Source of the DNA: Nemophila menziesii
Taxonomy: Eukaryota > Streptophyta > Magnoliopsida > Boraginales > Hydrophyllaceae
Direction: 5' to 3'
Assembly (NCBI GenBank): GCA_029959085.1
Contig: JARWIR010000002.1
Coordinates: 41,040,233 to 41,104,232 of the forward strand
DNA: 64,000 bases
The notes beneath the pieces are model-generated. The model was not told where the DNA came from and searched no databases. It saw only the letters and a list, made by a program, of their open reading frames with translations. A program made the translations under genes and the position numbers. Shown piece by piece: positions 33,511-45,620 of this stretch. Positions within the stretch are counted from its first letter, which is position 1. Each line of letters begins with the position of its first letter.

Positions 33511-33984
33511 AATAAGTTAATTTTCGATGTAGTTATCTGAAATTTCTTAGGCGTAAAAAAAATACGTTGGACCAAGAATTATCCCAAAAACAAGAGAAAA
33601 TTACTTTTAGAAGCCTAAAAAACCAAAAATTTCTTTAGAAATTCCTAACTAAAAAATCATTCTAACAGAGGCCTAAGTTTTATCGGTACATACCAACAGT
33701 TTTAATTTTGGTATAGACCAATATGTATTTGTTCAGAATGTACCAATTTCTTAGTTTGGGTATGTAACAAATGCTATTTATGTTTGTTTTTAAGTTTCAG
33801 GGTCCTTATTAGTATTTTTCTAGACTTATGGAGGGTTTTTAGTCATGCCCAAACTCAATGTCCGGATTTTTTTATAAAAGGGATCGAAGATCGTGTCGAG
33901 ATTCACCCATTCGTATGCACCAAACAAAGTTTTTCCTAAAAATACTACACAAATCTATTCAAGATATCTTTTTTCATGATAAAA

Positions 33985-34108
33985 ACGAATTGGTACATTC
34001 CAAGCACATCACTTTGGTATATTCCAAACACGTCAATTTGGTACATTCCAAACACATCAATTTGGTACATTCAAAACACATTAATTTGATATATTCCAAA
34101 GAGATCTA
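33985..34108. repeat. 24-bp tandem repeat, copy C (second)
   Basis: Five units, one more than in the first copy at 26000-26098, in an 83-codon plus-strand frame with repeated VHSKHINL. Confidence 0.8.
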
Positions 34109-34497
34109 AATCTAGATCTAAAACAAAACAAATAGAAATCATTTTACAAAAACTATTGGAATTAAAAAAAACAGAAACCAGAATAAAAAAAATTAAAGAA
34201 CATCTCATTGCACGCGTTTGGACTATTGAAATCGCAAGGGGTGGAGAGGTCTGATAAAAAAAAAATCCTAAAAGGTTTTTTTTTAGCTTTTTCTTTTTAC
34301 GACAAGTAGCAATAGTATTGGTATTGTGGGACTTTTTGGATTTTTTATTGTTTTTAGTTGGGATTCAATGGATTAATTAAGTGAAAATTTTGTGAGTATT
34401 GTAAATATTATATGGGCCTTTATAAATAACTACTCCCAATAAAAATGCAGGTTATTGTTTGATGGATAGGGGAGTCCTTGTCCAAAAAAAATGGGTT

Positions 34498-34595
34498 GAG
34501 AAGGTTTACCCAAGATAAAGAAAAAAGAAAAAAGAAAAAAAGAAAATAGGAAAAAGAAAAAAGAAAAAAGTAAAAGAGAAAAAAGAAAGATAAAT
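34498..34595. repeat. GAAAAAA low-complexity tract
   Basis: Purine-only tract built from AGAAAAA units; shorter versions are at 9430-9478 (A) and 55865-55932 (E). Confidence 0.85.
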
Positions 34596-34889
34596 ATTTT
34601 ATTAATATATAAAATGCTTAGTCAACTGTCATTTTATTGCGCTAACTTAAACACTTAATTCTCTTACTTTACATCTAATGATCACTCAAGACACAAAGTC
34701 ATCAAGTCGCGCCTCTGCCGTCAAATACTCCACTGCTCAAGTTGGGATTAGCGTCGGTCGTCTTTTTCTGAGAACCACCTCGTTCGTTACATATGCACTC
34801 TTCTGCATGCTAATGAGGCATGACCCACGCACACCGCCGCACATCTTCTCCAGTCCCTCCTTATAGGTAATTCTAATTAATAAATCAAT

Positions 34890-35090
34890 ATTTTTGCAAA
34901 ATATGGATTATTTTGCCTAATATAGGGACCTATATTGTAATAAGTTCAAATACTTTTGTTGCTTTTCATATTATAGGGACTTATTATATAATTAGTTCAT
35001 AGGTTATTTTGCATTTATTGGGACCTATAAATCCCAAAATATAGGGACCTATCATGAAATTTTATAAAATATAGGGATTTGTTTGGTAAT
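34890..35090. repeat. TATAGGGACCTAT motif array, copy C
   Basis: Units such as AATATAGGGACCTATATTG, ATTATAGGGACTTATTATA and AAATATAGGGACCTATCATG, as in the other modules. Confidence 0.75.
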
Positions 35091-35288
35091 AAACTAACAT
35101 TGCCCCTGAACTCTCTTGGTCTCAAAAAAACCCCTACTCAGCCCTTGTAAGTTACTAATAGTTCTTTTAATTAACTTAAGTTAAGAATAACGATTCAGTA
35201 TCATCTTCCACTATCTTTCACCAACTCAGTGAAGAAGGTGAGGTTTCTCAGTACACTAAGCAAAATTTTTTATGTAATACTATTGTGC

Positions 35289-35308
35289 ATATATATATAT
35301 ATATATAT
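35289..35308. repeat. Short (AT)10 microsatellite
   Basis: Twenty bases of AT between GTGC and GCATAATTG. The same site is a 105-bp tract in copy E (56591-56695) and is absent in copy A (near 10145). Confidence 0.95.
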
Positions 35309-35615
35309 GCATAATTGTATACTAGTGATAAGCCTATTAAATATAAACATAAGCGTATATAAGTATAAAATCTAGAGTAAATCTAATTGATCATTAATTT
35401 TAAATATTTACTAAATTAGAAAAAAATGTTAACATAGATATGATGCTTTCAACATTTTATGGCCATGTCATTTCAATTTGCCATCAAGAATACTAAGTAT
35501 GATTGTAAGATTTAGTAATTGATCTTGTTGTACAATACATGTTTTTGCTGTGTATACTTATTATGTAATACATGAAAGAAAGTTTGATGTACTTTATTCT
35601 TGGTTTTTTTAATAG

Positions 35616-36026
35616 GCCACTATCCCTGATACTACTGGGAGCAAATCTCCTGCTCCGATCTCGCGAACCCAAGTTGGGAATCCTGTGACGATATACAAAG
35701 AATGTTTGAAAAACCACATTGTGTCAACAACGGAAATGCAGTTCATGGATGCATGGAGTATCTACCCTGAATTACTCCTTTTCCAGCTGATATATCCGCC
35801 ATTGTTTGTGCGGCTTGTGGTTGTCACAGTAACTTCCATTGTAAGGAAGAGATGCTCCTTCCTCCACGCTCATGTCAAAGTTGTAAGTCCACCCGTTGAT
35901 GGTGATAAATTATTAATAAATGAAGATATTGTAATCTTCACTGAAAGGAGTGTCCAAATTATTACATGTAAAAGAGAGAAAATGAGAAACGTGAAACCAA
36001 AAAGTCAAAAGAAGAACAAGAATTGA
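35616..36026 (+). pseudogene. ZF-HD exon fused to AAA-ATPase tail, copy C
   Basis: After TTTTTTTAATAG the block opens. From 35685 a 113-codon frame starts with IYKECLKNH, the start of the ZF-HD dimerisation finger, then leaves the domain frame near 35717; the rest of the finger (NAVHGCMEYLPG, IVCAACGCH, LLPPRSC) continues in a second frame. The first frame re-enters the AAA-ATPase-like tail (GDKLLINEDIVI, lysine-rich end) and stops at TGA 36024-36026. So a frameshift breaks the finger. Compared with A, the finger N-terminus is retained and the junction to the tail is not in frame. Confidence 0.75.
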
Positions 36027-36282
36027 TGTTTAGAATATAGATTGAGTAATTCAAAAAAAAAATTCTATGGTGTACTATTAGTTTGAAAAGTATTTGTTGC
36101 TTTATTATTTTAATTTAAATTATGCTAGAGCATATGTTATAAAAAAAACAATAATTGAACTTTTGGAACAAAAAAACAATAATTGAAGTAATACCTTTTG
36201 ATTAGTATTTGTTCTTATCCATCGTCTTCTTTGCTCATGCTTGATTGAGCTTTTACGCCAGACACACAGGATTACTAAATTT

Positions 36283-36665
36283 CATAGATGGACTGTGAAG
36301 AAGCACATTCAGATGCGCCTTCAACACTTTAGCATCTAATTATATTGGAATTATTCATCAGTCTCTTAGATGTTGTAGAGACGACCAAGGTATTATTATA
36401 TACCTTTCGATAAAGTAATATTTTTAAAGTTGTCACAAAATCTTTTTTGTTTGTTTTTTCTTTTTTCATATACCACCTTGTTCTAAAGATTATAGTCACT
36501 TATATATGTAATATGTTCAACAGGTGACTAATAATGAGCAATTATCAAGGAATGAAGATATTGATATCCCACTGGAAGGAGTGACAAAATTCTTACATGA
36601 AAATAAAAGAGAAAATGATGAACGTGAAGCCAAAAAGTCAAAAAAATAAGAAATGGTCTCCGAAG
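36283..36665 (+). pseudogene. BCS1-like AAA-ATPase C-terminal fragment, copy C
   Basis: FIDGL is readable, but about 75 bases containing sensor-1 and PGRMDMHI are deleted between ACTGTG and CACATTCAG. Then NYIGIIHQSL and VVETTK before the GT donor, and after CAACAG the second block with EQLSRNEDIDIPLEGV and KFLHENKREND. Non-functional. Confidence 0.75.
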
Positions 36666-38059
36666 AGGAGAAAGAAACTGTTTAGAATATAGATTGAGTA
36701 ATTCACAAATCCATTCTATGGTGTACTATTATTTTGCAAAGTATTTTTTGCTTTATTATTTTACTTTAGATTTAAATTTAGCAAGATCTGTGTAACTTTT
36801 ATTGTTTTTGAAAAGTAACTATATTTATTCAAAACCAAAGGGAACATATATTGTAAAAACAAACAATAATTGATTGGATACCTTTAATAAGTATTTGTTC
36901 TTATCCATTGTCTTCGTTCCTCATGTATAGAGCTCTTACACCATTTAGAATAAGTCGCAGCTCCATCAGACATAATAGAATGTATACAACATCATTTCCA
37001 AGTGGAAAAGGGCAGACAAGGAGGTTTTGGCTATGAAAGGTACACCATGACCTCCACCATTACTCAACAACTTGTTCCTTTATTAAGTGATTTTAAATTT
37101 TTTTTAATCTCCTTACACTTCGTGTGAATAATGTAGGAACTTGTATAAATGCCAACCTTACACAATTTCCTACATTAGCTATTCATAGATTCATTTATTA
37201 GATTGTCTTTGATGTATTACTTAATAATAAAGCTTCAAAGGAACCTACCTTAGTTTTTGTTCAAGTTTTAAATTATATAATAGAGAATCTCAAATCATGT
37301 ATGTCAGATTTAGGAAATTTTTCTGAATTTAATGTAATTATATAACTTAAGGCTATTTTTGTTCACCACATACCGGGTGACAATAAATGAGTAATTCAAT
37401 ATTACTTACAAATAATTTACAAAATCTACTTGTGCTAAGAATAGAAGCGACTTGGTTTACATAATGCAACAAGAGATTATGGTAATCTAGAATAAATATC
37501 TTCTTCATGAGTGATGAATCATCCTCTTATTGTTTGTTCAAGTGTCTCCTTGATTATTGTCAATTTCGCTGGTCTTACACTTTCACGATCAAGTTTACTT
37601 TTCAATAGCAATTTCATAACCAATTGTATTTTTATTTGCCACATTATATTGACTTAGATATGGCCGATGATAAGAATTTCCAAGCATTATACTCTCTCTA
37701 GTAGAAACCAAAGCTGATGTCATAGTAACCATAATTACGATTATTGGAGTAGCTGCTCCTTCATTCGTTTGAGATATATATTTTGGACCAACGTTTTCTA
37801 AAAACTACAATGGTAAAAACCACTTATTTTATATCATACCCATAATAATGGGTTTGGACCCGGGATAGAACTAAGACTTATGGAGGAGTTAGAGTAACAA
37901 TCGCCCATAGAGAAAAGAGTGGTTGATGTATGAGGTATTGGAGACCAATTTTATCGTTAAGAGGGAACATGTGGCTAAGGTCTTCTTCAAATAGGTTACA
38001 ACAAATACTAAAGTATCCTAAACGATAAAAAAATACATAAAGAAATAAAAATAAGTGGC

Positions 38060-38400
38060 AAAAAGCATGGACCACAGAGTGACTGAATAGCGGGTCGCTA
38101 AGTAAAGAGTCACTGAGTAGCGAGTTGCTAAGTAAAAAGTCACTAAGTATCAACACTATTCATCTCTAGCCAACACACAATGCCAACACCGACTTTAGGG
38201 AGTATTTTCTCATAGATTTTACTGAATATCGGTAATATTCATCTCTAATCACCACCGACATCGCCATAGAGCATACTTAGTGATTCAATGAGTACGAAAA
38301 AGTCACTGGGTATACTCAATAATATATTGAGTATATTCAGCAATTTACTTAGTATGTGAAGTAAATCACTGAGTATGCTTAGTGAATTCTCAAAGTATTC
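38060..38400. repeat. ACTNAGTA subterminal-like repeat array, copy C
   Basis: Same direct and inverted words as at 12985-13330 (GTCACTGAGTAGCGAG, CACTGAGTATGCTTAGTGA). Confidence 0.6.
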
Positions 38401-40029
38401 CCTAAAATACGGTGTATTGACACAAAAATAAAGTAGAAAATTGTACAAAATTTATTTTTATTATATAAAAGAATATTACAACCCTTACTAAAAAAATCCA
38501 AACTAAATATTACACAAGTTACATTCCTTAAAGAGATATAAAATTCCAATAATACAAAAAAAACAATCTCACCTGCCATGAACAAGCACAAAAGTTCGTT
38601 GAGCTTAGCTTGGACCTTCGAAATTCGGCCTCAGCTGCCATGGAAGTCGAACAAAAGCTCCAAAATTAACTCTGATCTGCTAGTGAAAGTTAGATCTACA
38701 AGGATCTGGAACCATTTTTTGATTTTGTAAGGCTGAGAACTACAATTTTCCATGGCTGGATCCTTATTACACAATCACAACTCCATTAGATCCATGACAA
38801 GTATAAACATAGTCATCGGAGGGTATGACCCGTCTTGTAGCCACCGTGAAACACCATTTCCGATGGTTGGGGTGGGTTGGAAAGAGGTTAGAGAGTATAG
38901 AGAGTGATTTAAGATAAGTAGGTCAGAAATATGATATATGTGTATTTATTATGTGATTTAATATGTATAGTGAGTAAAAAACATTTGAACGTAAAATGTG
39001 TAGTAGGAAATAATGTAATATTGTTAAATATTATAATTGACCTTTAATAAGAAGATTGGGTGGGATGGGGGTGTTTCGATCTTGAGGGGAGAGGTTTCAA
39101 GACCCGTTGGGTAAAAATATCTAGATAATTAAAATTCAATCAAAACTCGATACGGGTTGATGAAATTCTATAATTATACCATGTTCAAACCCTGCACCCA
39201 CGACCCAACTCCTAATAATTCAGACATCACTATTCTCGATTGCAACCCACACTGACCAATATAATCACAAATTAAAATACAAATTAAATAATGATTATAG
39301 CTAGGTCGATATTTAAATGAGCAAGCACTTATTATCATTTCTTCGAAATTTAGGCCAATACTATTTTTTCTCACTAAAATGAGTAAATACCCCTGTTGCC
39401 CCCAGTAATTTTTCTGAATCGTCAATTTACCCCCTATTTCGTAAAAAGTTTAAATTTACCCCCTTATTGTTTCAAATGTGTTTGGTTATCCTCTATGGAC
39501 AGGTTCCGTCTATTATCTCAGTTAAGTAAGCATGCACGACACATATGCGATTATTTAATTTTTTTATTATTATAAACATTTTAAATATTTAAAAAAAATA
39601 AACTTTTATTTTATTGAAAAATGAATGAAATTGTCTTCTTCACACTCATATTAGAAAAGAAAACTAAAAAGAAATCTCTTTAACTACCGCCACCACCTGG
39701 AGCAAAGCTCGTCCCATGAGTAAAGTGGTTCCCACCCAAAAAAAATCTTGCTGAAGTTGACCATTGACTATCGGAATATACAATTGTCTTAATATTTTAA
39801 ATATGCACTGAAAGTATAAATTTTAATTTTTTTAATAATGGTAATGATGGAAAAAGTTGAAAAAAAGTGTCTTGATATTCTAAAATGTACAATATTTTTG
39901 GGACACCATATTTAGTAAGTGGACATGGATGGAATAATTTATTTGTTTTATTATTTGTTATATAAAGATATTTTAATCAACAAAATTAAAAATTAAAAAA
40001 ATTATTTGCTTAGCCTAGTTCTAGAATAC

Positions 40030-40270
40030 GTTGTAAGGAATGAAAAGCGCAAGCAATAATATACGCATTAGACATGATGAGACAGGAACCACAAGAGGAG
40101 ATAACCATCTTCTCTGACAACCTTGAAATAATTCAAAGTATCAAAAAGGTGTCGGCAGTCAAATGGAGGCTCAGACCATAGATCAGTTTGTTTCGAACAC
40201 TGGTCGGGCAGACATTCTAGCAAAAAAAGTTAGACAGAGGTTATCGAGGGAACAAGAGTCATGTCAAATG
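40030..40270 (+). pseudogene. RNase H-like domain fragment, copy D
   Basis: EEITIFSDNLEII and SAVKWRLRP are readable, then a deletion removes most of the middle before GRADILAKK (here TGRADILAKKV). Same fragment as in the other modules. Confidence 0.6.
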
Positions 40271-40484
40271 TGTTATGTCAATTTTCCAGACTAGGAATAG
40301 ATTAATTCTCTATATAATTATCTAAAATTTCTTAGACGTAAAAAAAAATATGTTGGGCCTAGAATTATTCCAATAAAATAATCAGGTTATTGTTCCATGG
40401 ATGGAGGAGGCCTTGTCCAAACAAAAATGTGTTGAGGAGATTTACCTGACAAAAAATAAAAAATAAAGCTAGATATTTTATTAA

Positions 40485-41082
40485 AGATTATTTCCCAAGA
40501 AACACCTGAAATTAGAATTAATGCCCCCTCACCCCCGCCGTTTTCTTCTTGCCCATAAAAGGCGCTCCTTTTTTTTCTTTCCTATTTTACCCCCTCACCC
40601 CAGCCGCCGTTCGTTTATTAGTCGTTAGTTCGTATACATTGAGTTAGTTATATATATATCTCCTCTGTCTCTCTCTCTCACCCTTGGCAGCAGCAGACAG
40701 TACAAAAGTGTACTTGCACGAGTGCTGGGAAACATTCACATTACTCAACATTAGCCCACAGTACAAAAGTGTACTTTCTCATTACTCAACATTAGTCCAA
40801 AAGTACAAAAGTGTACTTGCACGAGTGTTGAAAAACATTTCCATTACTCAACATTAGCCCACAAGTACAAAAGTGTACTTGCACGAGTGCTGGGAAAAAT
40901 TCTCATTACTCACCCTTTACAAAAATGTACTTGCACGAGTGCTGGGAAACATTCCCATTACTCGCCCTTGGCAGCAGCAGGAGACAGCAGTAGACAGTAG
41001 TAAGGGAATTAAGGTATATTTGCCTTAAGTGCCTTTTATGGGAAAGTGGCTAAGGTGGCAAATGCTTATTGGGCATTCACCC
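40485..41082. mobile_element. MULE-like MITE with 9-bp target duplication
   Basis: A 598-bp insertion found only in copy D. It is flanked by TTTTATTAA (40476-40484) and TTTTATGAA (41083-41091), a 9-bp duplication with one change; the empty site in copy F reads TTTTATTAATATATAAAATG. Ends are degenerate inverted repeats (start GATTATTTCCCAAGAAAC, inverse of the end GGTGAATGCCCAATAAGC), and further in CCCATAAAAGGCGCT (40552) faces the inverse CCCATAAAAGGCACT. Nine-base duplications are typical of Mutator-like elements. No coding sequence. Confidence 0.75.
40699..40965. repeat. About 60-bp tandem repeat with AGTACA-TGTACT palindromes
   Basis: Five imperfect units inside the MITE. Each starts with AGTACAAAAGTGTACT, a 6-bp inverted repeat round AAAG, followed by TGCACGAGTGCTGGGAAACA and CATTACTCAACATTAGCCCA in most units; unit 2 is shortened. 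The last unit has lost the left arm. Confidence 0.8.
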
Positions 41083-41394
41083 TTTTATGAATATATAAAA
41101 TGAACTCAGTCAACTAGTCATTTTATTGACCTAACTTAAACACTTAATTCTCTTACTTCAAATCTACCCGCAAAATCATCAAACCTTCTCCTCTGTCAGC
41201 TACTCCACGACTCACAGTTGGGCTTAGTGTAGTCTCTCGATTTTTAGAGAGCCAACTCATTCATTATATATACACTCTTCCGTTAGCTAATGAGTCATGA
41301 CCCACACACGCCGCCGCACTCTCCATCCCTCCTTATAGGTAATTCTAATTAATAAATCAAATGTTTCAGGTAATTCTAATTAATAAATCAAATT

Positions 41395-41595
41395 GTTTTG
41401 CAAAATATGGATTATTTTGCCTAATATAGGGACCTATATTGTAATTATTTCCAAAGAATTTTGTTGTTTTGCATATTATAGGGACTTATTATGTAATTGG
41501 TTCAAAATATAGGTTATTTTGCATTTATAGGGACCTATAATCCCAAACATAGGGACCTATGATGAAATTTTGTAAAATATAGGGATTTGTATGGT
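41395..41595. repeat. TATAGGGACCTAT motif array, copy D
   Basis: Same array as in the other T2 modules. Confidence 0.75.
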
Positions 41596-42761
41596 AATAA
41601 ACTCACACTGCCCCTTACCTTGGTATCCCAACAAAAACTCCCTACTCAGCCCATGTAAGTGACTAATAGTTCTTTAATTGAATTAAGTTAAGAATAAAGA
41701 TACAGTATCATCTTCCACTATCTTCACAGAAGAAGGTGAGCTTTCTCAGCAGTGTGTTATAATATTGTTCACATGTGTCATAATTGCATAATATCACCAT
41801 ATTAAATAGAAATATAAGCGTCTTTGAGTATAAAATCTAGATTAATACTAATTGGTCATTAGTTTTACATATTTCATAAATTTGAAAACAAAGTTAACAT
41901 AGATTTGATGCTTTCAATATGCACATGCCCATCTACAAAATAGCGACTTATTGTCATGTCAAGAATAAGGTCAATGACAATGTCATTTCAGTTTCCCATC
42001 AACAATAATAAGTATGATGGTAAGATTTACTAAGTTTAACAATCCCCCTTATATATTTCCGTGGTCTGTTTCTGGTTGAGATTCAACTCTTCTGATTTAT
42101 TATACTATATCTTAACTTATTAACTTCAGATTTATTATACTACTCTGGTATCTGAGACTTTGTTTTTGTTTTATATTTCCCCTTTTGGGATCAGATATTT
42201 CTAATCCTGTCTATATTGACATTTGCTACTTTTTACTTCTATGAATGTAAAATGAATTGGTTCATAATGTATAATAAGTGAAAGGCCATATACTAAGCTG
42301 CTCCATTCATCTCCAAAGCAGATCCTGTCATAAAGCTATTAGAATGGGTCAACTATAATATAGTAAAAATTTCAGTATCTTGAGTACTTGTGTGCCTTCA
42401 TCATGTGGGTAATGGTTGTAATAATAAGGTATATTAGTGAGATATATGTAATAAGGGAAGTACTTTGCTATATATGTACTTATGGTTACTAGGAAAAAGT
42501 AATCCATGTTTTTTTTTTTGTCGTAAGAAGCATATATATTAAAAAACTTCAAGTTACAAGTTACCATATCCCTAATTGATCAAAATCACAAAATAATAGT
42601 CTTGCTAATTGAGGAGGAGGAAAGAACTTCAAAAGGCTAAACAAGGCACCTTTAAGCACTTGTTTAGCCACCCAATCAGCAGCACGGTTTTTTTGATCTC
42701 CTCATATAGGAGATTTTAATCCTATACTTAATTTTACACTTAAGAATGTAATTAACTAAAT

Positions 42762-43396
42762 TCAGAATATTACAGTACACTTTCTACCACAATAAACTTG
42801 ATTAACTAACACTAAGCTATCACTTTCTATTTCCACTGAGCCAGGAGCTAAGACAGCTGCCATAGCACAAGCTTGAGCCATCCCTCTTGCCTCTGCTTCA
42901 AGAATTGAGTTAGCTTTCATATCCCTCGCAAAAACATCCACCATGCTACCTGTTGAATCACGAGTAATACAAGCAAATGAGGCTTTATTTGTATCAATAG
43001 CAAATGAGGCATCACAATTAATTTTAAGTAAACCAGATAGAGGTGGTTCCATTTCTCAACTCTATCCTCTCTAAAGTTCAAGCCTTGAGTTACAGAGTTG
43101 GAATTATCATTTCCAGAATATAAAGCAACATTAGAATCAATTGATTCTTTGATTTTAGCCTCAAAAATTAATCTTTTAACTTGATTATTATCATCATAGG
43201 CTTTAAAAGCCTCCTGTAAGACAAGAAGAGGGTCAGGAGTAATGCCTCTAAAGAGGCTCTGATTCCTTCCTTTCCAAACATACCAAACCAGATAAAAAGC
43301 AAGTTCTCCTGAGTAAACATCATCATGTTTACTTTCAATGCTGCATTTTCTAATAAAGGCCACCCATTTCATGAACTTAAACATAGGCTCAGTCAT
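42762..43396 (-). pseudogene. LINE C-terminal connection and RNase H domain
   Basis: 43396-42917 reads FYLVWYVWKGRNQSLF, the usual link, and KAYDDNNQ. In another frame, 43052-42762 reads LLKINCDASFAI, ARGMAQACAMAA and EIESDSLVLVNQV, an RNase H domain with the first Asp (NCDAS), the Glu (EAEA) and the third Asp (ESDS) in place; the end is lost by a stop. The two frames overlap, so a frameshift separates them. Confidence 0.8.
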
Positions 43397-43545
43397 AGAG
43401 TTAAAATTGAGAGGACTAGTAATCCATAGAGCTCTTGCCCATGAGCAATGAAATATTAAGTGTTCAACATTCTCAGTTTCAGTCCCACATAAAGAACATA
43501 AATCACTTTGACAAGATTTTCTTTTCTTCCTATTTTCATTTGTTG

Positions 43546-43977
43546 CTAAACCTTTTCACAACATTTCCAAATAAAGTTTTTGATCTTTGGGTGTATTTTC
43601 ATACTCCAAATATTTTTCCATTCCTCAGACTCAAGTTTAAAAGAGGTTGTACCTATATTTTTATCCTCTATTCTTTCAACTTTCTGTTGTGCCATCCAAA
43701 GCTTCCTATACATGTATTTGACTGAGACACTACCATCCTTAGAGAAGGGCCATAATGAAGTATCAAAACAGTCAAAGGGAGGAATGTATAGGGAAGTTAT
43801 GGTTGCAGCAATTTCAGTTGAGAAATAAAGGTTGAGTAATTCAATTTTCCATTCAAAAGTATTTGGATTAATAAGTTCAGATACCAAATAAATATCACAA
43901 TTTGGGTGTTTAACCATATGACCTTGAGAAGGTATCCAAATATCCTCCCAAAGTCTAATAGAACTCCCATTTCCCAC
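43546..43977 (-). pseudogene. LINE zf-RVT-type region
   Basis: GNGSSIRLWEDIWIP is the conserved start of the region after plant LINE RTs; DTSLWPFSKDGSVSVKYMY and EEWKNIWSMKIHPKIKNFIWKC lead into the zinc-binding segment. The frame ends near 43546; in the next piece CSLCGTET-like cysteines are read in another frame. Confidence 0.8.
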
Positions 43978-44028
43978 ATTCCATCTAATAGAGTTTACAC
44001 ATCATTTTTTGCCTTAAAAAAGACTTTT

Positions 44029-44500
44029 CTAGCCCCAAGAGAAATTAGAAAAAAGTTTAGCATTAAAGAAGTCCCCCTTGGGAAAATATTTGCCTTTGGA
44101 AAGTTTAAAAACTAGAGAATCTTTTTTGGAAAAGAACGTCCAAGCATTACAAGATAAAAGAGCTAAGTTTTGTAAGTGAAAATCTTTAAAACCGATACCA
44201 CCTTTATCTTTAGAGTTCATAAGAGTTTTCCATTTGATCCAGTGAATTCTGTCCTCACCTTGATTGTTCCAATAAAAATTGGAAATCAGTGATGTTAAGT
44301 GAGATGTTACCTTTTGAGGTATTAAAAAGACTGACATGATAAAGTTTGGTATGGCTTCAATAACTGCTTTGACCAAAACCTCTATCCATTCTTATCATAA
44401 ACAATTCCACCAACCATTAAAGTGATTTTACTTTTGATTTACCCCAAGAAGACGGTATTCCGAGATATTTGCCCAAGTGCTCAATTTTATTCATTCTGAG
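44029..44500 (-). pseudogene. LINE reverse transcriptase C-terminal part
   Basis: Begins within KYLGIPSSWGKSK, typical of plant LINEs just after the RT palm, and continues from 44376 with MVKAVIEAIPNFIMSVFLIP, ISNFYWNN, IHWIKWKTL and GGIGFKDFHLQNLALL. A frameshift separates KYLG from the longer frame, and another follows at about 44000. No YADD box is present because of truncation. Confidence 0.85.
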
Positions 44501-44619
44501 AAGAGAAGAATATTTAACTCTAAGACCCGTGTTAATATATAGTGAGTAATAGTTGGTATTGGCCTTCTAATATGCATTTTGTTAGTGAATTGTTAGAATA
44601 TTACACTAAAAAGATTGAC

Positions 44620-44976
44620 CCTATGCACATGTTCCTTCAAGACTTTAACAGCTAATTATCTTGGAATCTCATCACTCTATCTTTGATGTTGTCGACAATC
44701 TTCGAGAGAGTGATGAGTAATATTTTTAAAGTTGTCACAAAATTTGATGACTTGGTACACTCTTGTTTGATTTTTTGATTGTAGATATTATATATTTAAT
44801 TTCTCCAACAGGTGAATCTTGGTGAACAATAATTAAGGAATGAAGATATTGATATCACACTTGAAGGAGTGACCAAAATCTTACATGAAAATAGAGAAAA
44901 TGAGCACATGAAGCCAAAAAGTCAAAAGAAGAACAAGAAATGGTCGCCGAAGAGGAGAAACAAACTGTTTAGAATA
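44620..44976 (+). pseudogene. BCS1-like AAA-ATPase C-terminal fragment, copy D
   Basis: FKTLTANYLGI and, in another frame, LFDVVDNLRESDE before GTAATA; after CCAACAG the second block gives VNLGEQ, RNEDIDITLEGVTKIL, ending in a lysine-rich part with a deletion relative to copy B. Non-functional. Confidence 0.7.
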
Positions 44977-45620
44977 TAGATTGAGTAACTCACAAAGAAA
45001 TTCTATGGTGTACTATTATTTTGCAATGTATTTGTTTCTTTATTATTTTACTTCATATTTAAATTTAGCAAGAGCTGTGTAACTTTTATTGCTTTTGAAG
45101 TAGTAACTATAATTATCAAAAACCAGAGGGAACATATGTTCTTATCCATTGGTTGATAGAGCTTTTACGCCATTGAGAATCATCCGCAGCTCCATCAGAC
45201 ATAATTAAGTGTATATGCAAGCAAAAAATCTCTCAGCTCCCGCATTAACATCTTTTCCCAAATGTAAAAGGGCAGACAAGGTGTAGGATATGAAAGTTAA
45301 ACCATGACCTCCATTACTCAGCAACTTGTTATTTTATTATCCTATTAACATTTAATTTTTTTTTAATTTCCTTACAACTTCTTTGAATAATATAGGAACT
45401 TGTATAAAATCCAACCTTACACAAGTTCCTACATTAGCCATTAAAAAATTCTCCTATTAGATTTTCTATGATATATTACTTAATAATAATGCTTCAAGGG
45501 AACCCGTTTAGGAAATTATTCTAAATTTAATTTAAATATATTACTTAAGGATAGTTCATTCACTATTTTAGGATGTATAATTAACATAGATGTCCAAACA
45601 TACTTGGTGACAATAAATTA

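Larger units (their letters stand above)
33228..38669. repeat. T1 module, copy C, right part
   Basis: Continues the T1 module after the LTR: RNase H fragment, palindromes, 24-bp repeats, GAAAAAA tract, TATAGGGACC array, ZF-HD chimera, AAA tail, unassigned antisense block (about 37510-37720), ACTNAGTA array, and the T1 end CTTGGACCTTCGAAATTCGG. The GC-rich block of copies A and E is deleted. 36700-37500 is AT-rich with nothing recognised. Confidence 0.9.
42511..44524 (-). mobile_element. 5'-truncated L1-type LINE
   Basis: Inserted into T2-D, where copy B reads straight through (AGTAATCCGTGTTAATATATAG at 21300). The poly(T) at 42511-42520 is the poly(A) tail of a minus-strand element. From the 5' side it encodes the end of the reverse transcriptase, a zf-RVT-type region and an RNase H domain. 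Endonuclease and the RT catalytic motif are missing through 5' truncation, as is common for LINEs. Target duplication is short or unclear (CCATGT and CCGTGT). Confidence 0.88.
38670..45620. repeat. T2 module, copy D
   Basis: T2 order as in copy B, with a MULE-like MITE at 40485-41082 and a LINE at 42511-44524 as private insertions. The Stowaway-like MITE is partly deleted (39775-39930), and the 20510-20700 exon-like block is missing. Past the AAA tail it continues to 45620 with sequence homologous to the T1 tail (to about 12310), then meets retrotransposon sequence. The leader 38670-39770 and 41600-42510 are AT-rich with nothing recognised. Confidence 0.88.

Noticed and set aside
43435..44115. 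Plus-strand frames of 69-96 codons
   Set aside because: Shadows of the minus-strand LINE reading frames.
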